Assembly (NCBI GenBank): GCA_900078775.1
Contig: LT549889.1
Location: 4,154,001 to 4,218,000, forward strand
From: Mycolicibacterium aurum
GTDB taxonomy: Bacteria; Actinomycetota; Actinomycetes; Mycobacteriales; Mycobacteriaceae
Length of the DNA: 64,000 nucleotides
Direction of reading: 5' to 3'
Notes under the pieces: model-generated
What the model was told of the DNA's origin: nothing
Databases searched by the model: none
The model's input: the letters and a program-made list of their open reading frames with translations, nothing else
Position numbers and translations under genes: made by a program
In this document: positions 1 through 8,367 of the stretch, piece by piece
How the letters are laid out: every line of letters starts with the position of its first letter
Position numbering within the stretch: the stretch's first letter is position 1

Positions 1-2066
1 TCCGATCCGGCGGCACCGGACGCGAGGTCGACGAACAGAGCCATCTCCTCCCGGTGGCCCTTCTCCTGGCGGCGTCCGCGCGACCGCTTGCGCTTTCCGT
101 TCTGACCGATCTCCAGGCCGAAGAAGTCGTCGATGATGCCGACGACCCCGCCGCTGTAGACCTCGACCCGCTCCTTGGGGATGCTCGGGTCCCCGTTGCC
201 GAGGTACTGCAGGCTGGCGATCGAACCGCAGGAGAAGGCGACCTGCACGACGACCGTGTCCGCCAGTTCGGCGGAGTCCGGTGAACCGATCGCCTCCGCC
301 GAGACCCGCAGGGGCCGACCTTCGGCCATGGAGCATGCCAGGTCGAGGAAGTGGCACAGCTCGCCGACGATCCGCCCGCCCCCGAAGATGGGATCCCGCA
401 TCCAGTGGTCCTGGGGCAGTCGGCCGGCGTTGCAGCGGGCGATCATGACCCGGGGCACGCCCAGCGGCAGCGCGCTGCGCAGTGCCGTGGTCAACGGCGA
501 GTACCGGCGGTTGAATCCCACCATCAGGGGTGCGCCGTTGGCGGCGTATGCCGAGGCGACCTGTTCGAGGTCGTCCCAGGTGGTCGCCAGCGGCTTCTCG
601 CAGAAGGTGGCCTTCCCGCTGCGCAGCGCCTCGGCGGCGAGGGTCGCATGCGAGTCATGACGGGTGGCGATCACCACCGCATCGACGCCGGGGTGATTGA
701 TCAGCGCGTCGGTGTCGCTGGTCGAATGGGCGAAACCGTAGCGCTGCGCGACCTGTCCGGCGGTCGCCCCGCCGGAGGTGGTGATCCCGACGGGCTGCAC
801 CTTGCCGGTGTTGATCAGGGCGGGCAGCAGGACGCGGGTGGCGAAGTTTCCCCCGCCCACCATGCCGAGCCCGACACGGTCACCGTTCTGCGCCTGATAG
901 GGCTTGACCGTGACGATGTTGCGGGCGCCGGCCGCCGCAGCGTCCGGGTACTGCAGCAGCACGCCGATGGGCCGCGTGGTGTCCTGCGCCTTCCCGGAGA
1001 TCAGGGCGTAGGCGTCGGCGGCCTCGTCGACCGGTAACCGGTGTGTGGTCAGCGTGCCGACGTCCACCCGGCCCTCCTGCACCAACCGCAGGAACTCGCC
1101 GAGGTTGCGCTGTTCGGTCCACCGGACGTACCCGATCGGGTAATCGTGGCCGTGTTCCTCGTAGACCGGGTCGTAGCGTCCGGGGCCGTAGGACCGTGAG
1201 TATCGAAGCTCGATCTCCTTGAGGTAGAAAGGGTCTCGGGGCAGGGTCAGACCGACGGTGCCGACCAGCACCACCCGGCCGCGGTTGCGTACCGCCCTCG
1301 CCGCGAGTTCGATGGGATCGTTCGACGCGGCCGCCGCGCAGATCACCACCGCGTCGACGCCGACACCCCCGGTGGCCTCGTCGATGACGGCCTCGATGGA
1401 TCCGCGCGGCACGGCCCGCTCGACGCCGAGACTCTCGGCCAGCCGACACGCGACCGGATCGAGGTCGGTGCCGAACACCCGCGCACCGGCGGCCCGCGCC
1501 AGCTGCGCGGCGATCAGGCCCACCAGCCCCAGGCCCACGATCAGCACCCGGTCCCCGAGGCCGAGGTCGGCCTGCCGCACCCCGTGCATCGCGATGCAGC
1601 CGAGCGTTCCGTACGCCGCCTGATCGGCGGTGACACCGTCGGGCACCTTGGCGAGCAGGTGCTTCGGGATGAAGTTCACCTCGGCGTGATTTGCGTAGCC
1701 GGCACCGGAGCAGGCGACGAGGTCGCCGACCGCGATCCCCGGGACGTCGGGGGCCACGGCCAGCACCCGGCCCGCGGCGCTGTACCCCAGCAGATTCGGG
1801 GCCTCCAGCCGTTGGATCACGGTGCGGTAGGTCTCTTTCATGCCGTCCTGGCGTGCCTTCTCCACCACCTGCTTGGCCAGTTCCGGTTTCGCCCTGGCCT
1901 TGCCGATCATGCTCTTCTCGCCGAGCGAGATCTTGTTGCGCTCGGTGCCGGCACTGATCAGCGACGACAGCGTGGCGACCAGCGCACCGCCCCGATGCAG
2001 GTGCGGCGGCGGGACCTCCCGCACCGAGACCTCGCCGGTCCTCAGGTTCTGCACGGCCTGCTTCAT
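1..2066 (-). CDS. Two-domain dehydrogenase: zinc-ADH-like plus Gfo/Idh/MocA (partial, cut by left edge)
   Basis: About 688 codons are visible and no stop is reached before the left edge. The start is ATG at 2066, overlapping the stop of the upstream glycosyltransferase by 4 nt (ATGA). The N-terminal half (about residues 1-370) reads as a medium-chain alcohol dehydrogenase-like domain, with GLGLVGLIAAQLA as nucleotide-binding loop, but without a clear structural-zinc Cys cluster. The second half starts near VGLGMVGGGNFATRVLLPAL and continues with EKPLATTWDDL, the usual Gfo/Idh/MocA signature. Fusions of this kind occur in bacterial surface-polysaccharide clusters and are expected to oxidise or reduce nucleotide sugars; the exact substrate is unknown. 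It is the last visible gene of the polysaccharide operon. Confidence 0.88.
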   Translation of the reverse strand, partial: MKQAVQNLRTGEVSVREVPPPHLHRGGALVATLSSLISAGTERNKISLGEKSMIGKARAKPELAKQVVEKARQDGMKETYRTVIQRLEAPNLLGYSAAGRVLAVAPDVPGIAVGDLVACSGAGYANHAEVNFIPKHLLAKVPDGVTADQAAYGTLGCIAMHGVRQADLGLGDRVLIVGLGLVGLIAAQLARAAGARVFGTDLDPVACRLAESLGVERAVPRGSIEAVIDEATGGVGVDAVVICAAAASNDPIELAARAVRNRGRVVLVGTVGLTLPRDPFYLKEIELRYSRSYGPGRYDPVYEEHGHDYPIGYVRWTEQRNLGEFLRLVQEGRVDVGTLTTHRLPVDEAADAYALISGKAQDTTRPIGVLLQYPDAAAAGARNIVTVKPYQAQNGDRVGLGMVGGGNFATRVLLPALINTGKVQPVGITTSGGATAGQVAQRYGFAHSTSDTDALINHPGVDAVVIATRHDSHATLAAEALRSGKATFCEKPLATTWDDLEQVASAYAANGAPLMVGFNRRYSPLTTALRSALPLGVPRVMIARCNAGRLPQDHWMRDPIFGGGRIVGELCHFLDLACSMAEGRPLRVSAEAIGSPDSAELADTVVVQVAFSCGSIASLQYLGNGDPSIPKERVEVYSGGVVGIIDDFFGLEIGQNGKRKRSRGRRQEKGHREEMALFVDLASGAAGS

Positions 2067-3301
2067 ATCGCCTCCGAGTGGTGCGGGTGATCAGTCACAA
2101 TGGTTGCCGGAAAGGGTTTTTCGATGATGTTGCGGTAGAAGTCGACCAGGGTGCGCCGCGAGACGTTCCAGGACAGCTCGTCGGCCACCCTGCGGTAGCC
2201 GCACGCCCCCATCCGGTGCCGCCGGTCGGGGTCGTCGAGCAGGGCGTCGATCGCCTCGGCGTATGCCCGTTCGTCGTTCGGCGGGACGTAGACCGCCGCA
2301 TCACCGGCCGACACCCGGGCCTCGATCAGATCGAAGGACACGATCGGACGTTCCATGGCCATGTACTCGACGACCTTGTTCATGGTCGACACGTCGTTGA
2401 GCGGATTCTTCGGGTCCGGGGCCAGACACACGTCGGCGGTCGACAGACACCGCCGGACGAATTCGTCGGACACCCGGCCGGGGAACTCCACCACATCGGA
2501 CAGCCCGAGTTGGGCGCTGAGCGCCTTCACCTCGTCGTGGGAGTCACCGGCTCCCATGAAGATGCAGTGGAAATCATTGCGGCCGCGCACTTCCCGCAGC
2601 TGCTGAATGGCCCGGACGGCGTAGTCGACACCGTCCGAGGGACCCATCACCCCCAGGTAGGCCAGTAGGTACCGTTTGCCGCGCCGCAGACTGTCGTCGG
2701 GATCCTGGCGGACGAACCGGCCCAGGTCGGGTGCCGTGCGCACCACCGCCACCTTGCCGGGGTCCACCTTGCCGCGTTCGATCGCGATCCGGCGGTAGCT
2801 GTGGTTGGTGGAGATCACCGCGTCGGCAGCGGCAAAGGTGAGCCGCTCGACCATGCGGGTCATCCAGTACAGCGTCCGCCCGCCGGTCGGGAACCGGGAC
2901 AGGTACATCTCGGGCCCGAGGTCGTGGTGGTCGAAGACGAATCGAGCTCCGGCACAACGTAACACCAGCGCTATGAGGAACAGCAGGTCTGGCGGATTGC
3001 AGGCGTGCACGATGTCGACGGGTCCCTCCTGGCGCACCTTGAGCGCGAGCCGCAGGGTGTGCCACAGCGCGGTGGAGTACTCGCTCAGGTAGCCGATCGG
3101 TCCCGCGGTGGCCGCCCGGAGCGGATAGCGCAGGATCCGGACACCCTCGATGACGGCTTCGGCCTCCCGGTCCTGGCTGCTGCCGGCCGGGCAGATGACG
3201 GTCACCTTGAACCCGGCCTCGGTCAGGGCGCGGGACTCCTGCCAGACCCGGCGGTCGAAGGGAACCGAGAGGTTCTCGACGAGAATCAGTATGTGTCGCA
3301 T
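2063..3301 (-). CDS. Glycosyltransferase family 4
   Basis: Protein of 412 residues. It opens with a GT4 N-terminal Rossmann start (ILILVENLSVPFDRRVWQES), has a donor-side segment around YLLAYLGVMGPSDGVDYAVRA, and near the C-terminus carries the nucleotide-sugar binding block ending in EYMAMERPIVSFDLIEAR. It should transfer a sugar from a nucleotide donor to a lipid-linked or growing oligosaccharide at the cytosolic face of the membrane. It overlaps the downstream dehydrogenase by 4 nt and sits 6 nt after the preceding glycosyltransferase, so it is in the same operon. Donor and acceptor cannot be read from sequence. Confidence 0.92.
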   Translation of the reverse strand: MRHILILVENLSVPFDRRVWQESRALTEAGFKVTVICPAGSSQDREAEAVIEGVRILRYPLRAATAGPIGYLSEYSTALWHTLRLALKVRQEGPVDIVHACNPPDLLFLIALVLRCAGARFVFDHHDLGPEMYLSRFPTGGRTLYWMTRMVERLTFAAADAVISTNHSYRRIAIERGKVDPGKVAVVRTAPDLGRFVRQDPDDSLRRGKRYLLAYLGVMGPSDGVDYAVRAIQQLREVRGRNDFHCIFMGAGDSHDEVKALSAQLGLSDVVEFPGRVSDEFVRRCLSTADVCLAPDPKNPLNDVSTMNKVVEYMAMERPIVSFDLIEARVSAGDAAVYVPPNDERAYAEAIDALLDDPDRRHRMGACGYRRVADELSWNVSRRTLVDFYRNIIEKPFPATIVTDHPHHSEAI

Positions 3302-3307
3302 GGTTTC

Positions 3308-4456
3308 TCAACCCCGTCCGATCGGAACGTACTGCCCCATGACCACGTCCTCGATGGCTCGCTGGGCCGCCTCGACACTGCGGTCGAGGGTGAACTCGGT
3401 CTCCACCCGGATCCGGCCGGCGCGACCCATCCGGCGCGCGGTCTGCGGCTCGGACAGCATTTTGATCAGCCGGCTGGCCAGCCGCCGCGGATCACTCGGC
3501 GGTACCAGGTACCCGGTCCTGCCGTCGTCGAGGATCTCGGCCGTTGCGCCCACGGCGGTGCAGACCGCGGGCCGGCCGCAGGCCATCGCCTCCAGCAACG
3601 CGATGGAGAAGCACTCCGACAGTGAGCTCAGGGTGAAGACGTCGAGTGCGGCGAGCAGCCGTGGGACGTCGCGGCGCACACCGGTGAACCGGACGTTGGC
3701 GTCGAGATCCAACTCGGCCGACAACCGCTCCAACTCGCCGCGGCAAGCACCGTCACCGATCACCAGGAAGCGCGCCGTCGGCAACCGGTCGACGACGAGT
3801 CGGGCTGCCCGCAAAAGGGTTTGGTGATCCTTGATCGGGCTGAGCTCGGCGACGATGCCCACCACCGGATCGGCGTCGCCGAAGCCGAATTCGTCGAGCG
3901 CGCCGCGGTCGGCGCGGGGGTCGAACAGTCCCGGGTCTACGCCGTTGAGGATGATGCGGATCTTCTCGTCCGGGTACCGGAGATGGTCACGCATATAGCC
4001 ACGCTGGGCCTCGGCGACCCCGAAGTAGGCGCTGGTGTAGCGATCCAGTGCGCGGTCGAGGCGGGCGTGTAGCGCGGTACGCGGCCGCAGGTCGGTGATG
4101 TTGTGCACCCACACCACGGTGTGCTGGACGCCCGCGGCACGAGCCGCGATGCGGCCCAGCGCCTCTGCGTTGTAGCCGCGGACGAACACGACGTCGGGCT
4201 GCTGCCGGCGCATGACGGTGACGAGCTTGCCGAGGGCCGTCGCTGCCTGCCTCTTGCTACCAAGATGCAGTGCCTGCGCGTCGATCCCGGCGTCGACCAG
4301 ATCGCCGAAGAGCCCGCCCTCCTCGTCGATGCAGACCACCGAGGCGCTGAAGCGTTGCGGGTCCAGCCGCGGCAGCAGGGTGGTGACGTGACGTTCGGCG
4401 CCGCCGACCATGAGGTCGGGCACCACGAACAACGTCCGCACCGGCCGTCCGTTCAT
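3308..4456 (-). CDS. Glycosyltransferase family 4
   Basis: Protein of 382 residues starting MNGRPVRTLFVVPDLMVGG. I chose ATG 4456 because it overlaps the polymerase stop by 4 nt; an upstream extension in this frame is Arg-rich shadow sequence. The fold is GT-B: VGGAERHVTTLLPRL in the N-terminal domain, VVGIVAELSPIKDHQTLLRA at the domain junction, and the E-x7-E motif in SECFSIALLEAMACGRP near residue 290. It probably adds one residue of the repeat unit made by this operon. It belongs to a different GT4 subgroup from the following gene, so the two are unlikely to be redundant. Confidence 0.92.
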   Translation of the reverse strand: MNGRPVRTLFVVPDLMVGGAERHVTTLLPRLDPQRFSASVVCIDEEGGLFGDLVDAGIDAQALHLGSKRQAATALGKLVTVMRRQQPDVVFVRGYNAEALGRIAARAAGVQHTVVWVHNITDLRPRTALHARLDRALDRYTSAYFGVAEAQRGYMRDHLRYPDEKIRIILNGVDPGLFDPRADRGALDEFGFGDADPVVGIVAELSPIKDHQTLLRAARLVVDRLPTARFLVIGDGACRGELERLSAELDLDANVRFTGVRRDVPRLLAALDVFTLSSLSECFSIALLEAMACGRPAVCTAVGATAEILDDGRTGYLVPPSDPRRLASRLIKMLSEPQTARRMGRAGRIRVETEFTLDRSVEAAQRAIEDVVMGQYVPIGRG

Positions 4457-5973
4457 CGGGCCGCCTCCAACCGGGGGAGCCCGTCGAACCGGGTGTCGAG
4501 GACCGCGGCGGTGGTGGCCGCGGCGTATCGGTCGGCCCATCCGACCGCGACGCCGACCAGCAGAAAGATGATGGCGGTGGCGAAGTCGAAGTAGCGCAGG
4601 TCGACGGTCAGCCCGGCGCACAGGAAGATGGCGCCGGCCATCATCGCCATGAGTACCAGCGGTTTACCGCACAGCTCGTCATCCGGGACGGTCCGGTAGG
4701 CCCGCCACAGTCGGTTGCCGATGAACACCAGCACGCAGACCCACGCGGTGAGCCCGATCAGGCCCAGCTCGGCCAGGATCGCCAATTCGTTCTCATGCGA
4801 GGCTTCTCCCCATCCCGCGCTCCACGGCGTATCCGGGGACCACTGCTTGTGGTGATAGGAGTTTATGGATTGGAAGCGGCCGATCCCCCAGCCGTCGATG
4901 GGCCGCTGCGTGAACGCCCACAGCGCGGTCATCATGTCGTTAAGCCGGGACTGCACCTCGACATCCGAACCGACACCGCCGGATCCGCGGTCCGCGCTGG
5001 TGAATGACGACCAGTTGAGGGCGACCGTCGCGCCGAGCGCGACCAGGATCGCGACGAAACCCTTGCGGTGCCCCTTGGCCAGGACCGCCCCGATGAGCAG
5101 CACGACCACGCCGGACAACCAGACCGCACGGGTATGGGTGAAGAACAGGCCACAGCCCGCGGCGATCGCGACCGCCAGTGCCGCGATCCGCTGCCAGGCC
5201 GGATCCTGACGCCGGTTGGACAGCACCATCGCGACGGCGAAACCGAGGGACAGCACCATCCCGTTGGCGACCGGTTGGTTGAAGATGCCCACCGCGCGGC
5301 CCGACCAGCTCGGCCGTACCTCCGTGACGATGTACTGCGGCCAGACCCAGCCACCCAGTCCGACCGAGGGCATGATGCTGACGGCGGCGGAGTACGTCGC
5401 GAAGGCCAGGATCATCCAGAGCAGGATCCGGACCTTCCGCTCACGGTCGAAGGTGTAGCGCCCGATCATGTACAGCGCGAACGGGATCACCGTCCCGACG
5501 AAGATGAATCGCGGGATCGGCAGGGCTCCGGCCGTCAGCGGTGATCCCTCGGCGTACTGATGCGGGGCGAGCATCGAGTAGTAGTTCCAGGCCAGGTAGC
5601 CGGCCATCGCCCACTCCACCCCGCCGATACCCCGCAGTCGGTCGGGGGTCCGGGCCATCCACAGCACGGCCGCGCCGGCCAGGCCCGCGAACATCAACCA
5701 GAACACCTCGATCGGCAGCGCACCCACCATGTCCTTGATCGGGAGTCTGAAGAACAGTGTCACCAGGAAGACCGCGGCGACGAACACCGGGCTGATCACG
5801 GCGCACACCGCGAACAGCACGGCGGAGGCGGCGAGCAGCAACAGGATTCCGGATGTGGAGCCGACCGCCAGCACCCCGAGGATCACCAGCGCGCACAGCG
5901 CACAGACGGCGACAGCGGTGCCCCGCGGCCGGTTACGTCCGACCGCCGGATTCGGCGCTGGTGACGTCCTCAT
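4453..5973 (-). CDS. Wzy-like polysaccharide polymerase / O-antigen ligase family membrane protein
   Basis: Protein of 506 residues, start MRTSPAPNPAVGRNR, with many hydrophobic segments (about 11-12). A large periplasmic loop follows FTHTRAVWLSG and contains SHENELAILAELGLIGL, the pattern typical of the Wzy_C/O-antigen ligase family with its conserved His. In this family the protein joins lipid-linked oligosaccharide repeats, or ligates them, on the outer side of the membrane. ATG 5973 overlaps the stop of the chain-length gene by 4 nt, which fixes the start against a much longer Arg/His-rich extension. Its presence makes a Wzy-type assembly route more likely than an ABC-exported one, although no Wzx flippase is seen in the window. 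Confidence 0.85.
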   Translation of the reverse strand: MRTSPAPNPAVGRNRPRGTAVAVCALCALVILGVLAVGSTSGILLLLAASAVLFAVCAVISPVFVAAVFLVTLFFRLPIKDMVGALPIEVFWLMFAGLAGAAVLWMARTPDRLRGIGGVEWAMAGYLAWNYYSMLAPHQYAEGSPLTAGALPIPRFIFVGTVIPFALYMIGRYTFDRERKVRILLWMILAFATYSAAVSIMPSVGLGGWVWPQYIVTEVRPSWSGRAVGIFNQPVANGMVLSLGFAVAMVLSNRRQDPAWQRIAALAVAIAAGCGLFFTHTRAVWLSGVVVLLIGAVLAKGHRKGFVAILVALGATVALNWSSFTSADRGSGGVGSDVEVQSRLNDMMTALWAFTQRPIDGWGIGRFQSINSYHHKQWSPDTPWSAGWGEASHENELAILAELGLIGLTAWVCVLVFIGNRLWRAYRTVPDDELCGKPLVLMAMMAGAIFLCAGLTVDLRYFDFATAIIFLLVGVAVGWADRYAAATTAAVLDTRFDGLPRLEAAR

Positions 5974-7343
5974 GCGTGGCTGCCGTGAACTCGCTCGGGC
6001 GCCGCCGGGCGCCGGCGGGTCTCGTCGGCCAGTACCGTGCCGAGCAGGATCGCACGGGCATCGGAGAGCGCGTCGACCGCCGAGGTGACGTCCCGGGACC
6101 GGCTGGCTCGCCGGCCGATCACCAGCACGGTGAAGTCCGCTGCGGCACAGATCTGTTGGGAGTCGACGGTGTCCTCGATGGGTGGGGCGGCGACGATGAT
6201 GATGTCCGCGTTCACGCGCAACTCGTCGACGAGGGCGGTCATCCGCTCCCGGCTGATCAGTGCGTAGCGGTCGGTCACGACGGTGCCCGATGTCATGATC
6301 TTGAGCCGGTCCACCGGCCCGTCCTTCAGCACGGTCTCGGCCAGTTCGCTGTAGACGATCACGTCGTTGAACCCGGCGCCCGTGCTGTGCTGCCATCCGC
6401 CGTTGTCGGCGTGCACCAGCACGGTCTGATAGCCCTTCTCCGCCGAGGCCATGGCCACCGCGTCGGCGAGTTCGCGGGCCTCACGGCTACCGCGGCAGTC
6501 GGTGAAGGCAACCACGCTCGACTTCGGCAGGTCCTGCATGCTGACGATGCCGGCCAGCGCCCGCACCCGCTGCTTGCGCTCCCGATCGCGCTCGGCCGAT
6601 CCGCCGGGCGGCACCTCGACCAACGGTTCGATGCCGGTCTTCTCCAGCACATCCGAGGAGCTGTCCAGCCGGGTGGACACCTTCGCCAAGGCCAGTGCCG
6701 CAACGATTCCCAGCAGCAGTCCGCCGATGATCCGGGCCGCGAGTTCGAACACCCGCTGCGATTCGGCTTCGACCACACCGCCGCGGAGTTGGAGGTCCTG
6801 CAACTGGCTGGTCAACTCGGACCGCAGCGTGTCCAGCCGCTGAGTCATGATCGCGATCAGCGGGTCCTGCACGCCGTCGGGCGGTACCGGTCGGGCCAGC
6901 AGCGTGTCGAGTTGCTTCTGGTTCTTGCGGATCGCGCTCTCGTAGGCGGACTTCTGGACCGCATTGATGTCGTCCCGGAACGCCTCGGCCATGCGTTGGG
7001 ACGAGTCCTGCGCGAGGCTCGGATCGGTGGTGGTCGCCGTGATCGCCAGGATCGGGCTGGACGCCACCGTCCGGCCGACGAACTCGACGTCGGCGGGGAT
7101 GTTCAGTTTGTGCTGCAACCGTCCGATCGTCGCCGGTTCGTTGAACAGCGTGGAGTAGCCGACGACCAGGGTGGTGTCGTCCAGGTGCTGGGACGAGGAC
7201 AGCATGAGCGTCGACGTCGCGGTGTACTTGGCGGGCGCATTCCAGGTCGGTATGGCGGAGAGGATGGCGGCCGCGCAGCACAGCGCGACCAACCACCACC
7301 GCCTTCGGATCTGCGCAACCCGTTGCTTGAGCGCCGGATTCAT
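5970..7343 (-). CDS. Wzz/Wzc-like chain-length protein with a degenerate tyrosine-kinase-like domain
   Basis: Protein of 457 residues from ATG 7343 (MNPALKQRVAQIRRRWW), preceded by a GAGGGGGG Shine-Dalgarno; an in-frame ATG at 7367 has a weaker site. Transmembrane helix 1 is near residues 16-36, then an extracytoplasmic domain with coiled-coil propensity, then helix 2 around ARIIGGLLLGIVAALALAK. The cytosolic part resembles BY-kinases, with VVAFTDCRGSREARELADA where a Walker A loop should be and ADIIIVAAPPIED where Walker B should be. No GKT/GKS and no C-terminal Tyr cluster are visible, so kinase activity is unlikely. The family sets polymer length together with Wzy, and the gene directly precedes the polymerase. 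Confidence 0.87.
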   Translation of the reverse strand: MNPALKQRVAQIRRRWWLVALCCAAAILSAIPTWNAPAKYTATSTLMLSSSQHLDDTTLVVGYSTLFNEPATIGRLQHKLNIPADVEFVGRTVASSPILAITATTTDPSLAQDSSQRMAEAFRDDINAVQKSAYESAIRKNQKQLDTLLARPVPPDGVQDPLIAIMTQRLDTLRSELTSQLQDLQLRGGVVEAESQRVFELAARIIGGLLLGIVAALALAKVSTRLDSSSDVLEKTGIEPLVEVPPGGSAERDRERKQRVRALAGIVSMQDLPKSSVVAFTDCRGSREARELADAVAMASAEKGYQTVLVHADNGGWQHSTGAGFNDVIVYSELAETVLKDGPVDRLKIMTSGTVVTDRYALISRERMTALVDELRVNADIIIVAAPPIEDTVDSQQICAAADFTVLVIGRRASRSRDVTSAVDALSDARAILLGTVLADETRRRPAAPERVHGSHA

Positions 7344-7371
7344 GGTCCCCCCTCGGCTTTCGGACATCTCG

Positions 7372-8358
7372 TCAAGCGTCCATCAACAGCGCCGGCTCGG
7401 GCTCCAACGTGGAGCGCAGCCAGGCCATGGTGCGGTAGATCCCCTCGTCGAGACCGACCGCGGGTCTCCAGCCGAGATCCGTCTCGGCGTGGGACGCATC
7501 CAGCGCGATCTCGTGCAGTTCGCCGAGTCGCGCTTCGCCGAAGCACGGCTCGGCGGTGCTGTCGAGTGCGGTGGCGATGGCGCGATGCACCTCGGCGACG
7601 GTGGTCTGCCGGCCCGTCCCGACGTTGTAGGTGCCCACCGTGGACAACGGCGCCCGGCCGGCCCGCGCGAAGGCATCGACGACGTCGTCGACATACACGT
7701 AGTCGCGGGTGGCAGTGCCGTCACCGTAGACGGTGACCGGCAGTCCGCTGATCATCCGACTGCCGAAGACCGCGATCACACCAGCTTCGCCATACGGGTC
7801 CTGGCGCGGACCATAGACATTCGACAGCCCTAGGCAGATCGGGGCCATCCCGTACATGCCCGCGTAGGCGCGGACGTACATCTCGCCCGCCACCTTGGCC
7901 GCCGCATACGGCGACAACGGATTCAGTGGTGCGGATTCGCTCACCGGCAGGCTTTCCGGCGCACCGTAGCGAGAGCCGCCCGAGGCGGCGTAGACGAATC
8001 GCCGCACCCCCGCCTGCCGACTCGCCTCCAGAATGTTGATGGTGCCCAGCACATTCGCGCGCGCATCGGCCTGCGGATCTGTCACCGACGCCCGCAGATC
8101 GACGTGTGCGGCGAGGTGGCAGACGACATCGGGCTTCATCCCGGTGACGATGTCGGCCAGCTCCGGGGCCTGGATGTCGGTTTTCAGGAAGGTGAACCGG
8201 CCGGGACGGATCTTGTTGAAGCGTTGCGCCTGCTCGAGGTTGGCTACCACCCCGGCGTCGAGATTGTCGATGCCGATCACATCGTCGCCGTCGGCCAAGA
8301 GCCGGTCCACGAGTGTCGAACCGATGAATCCGGCCGCGCCGGTGACCAGATATCGCAT
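7372..8358 (-). CDS. NAD-dependent sugar-nucleotide epimerase/dehydratase (GalE-like SDR)
   Basis: Protein of 328 residues. GAAGFIGSTLVDRLLADG gives the N-terminal GxxGxxG NAD site, the Ser/Thr catalytic position lies in YAASGGSRYG, and SPYAAAKVAGE supplies YxxxK. Length and the YGPRQDPYGEAGV segment fit UDP-sugar 4-epimerases of the extended SDR class. An AGGAG site precedes the ATG, and the upstream oxidase ends 9 bp before it. In an operon with GlmS, a UDP-hexosamine is a reasonable substrate, but that is inference; dehydratase activity cannot be excluded. Confidence 0.93.
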   Translation of the reverse strand: MRYLVTGAAGFIGSTLVDRLLADGDDVIGIDNLDAGVVANLEQAQRFNKIRPGRFTFLKTDIQAPELADIVTGMKPDVVCHLAAHVDLRASVTDPQADARANVLGTINILEASRQAGVRRFVYAASGGSRYGAPESLPVSESAPLNPLSPYAAAKVAGEMYVRAYAGMYGMAPICLGLSNVYGPRQDPYGEAGVIAVFGSRMISGLPVTVYGDGTATRDYVYVDDVVDAFARAGRAPLSTVGTYNVGTGRQTTVAEVHRAIATALDSTAEPCFGEARLGELHEIALDASHAETDLGWRPAVGLDEGIYRTMAWLRSTLEPEPALLMDA

Positions 8359-8367
8359 GAGCTACTC

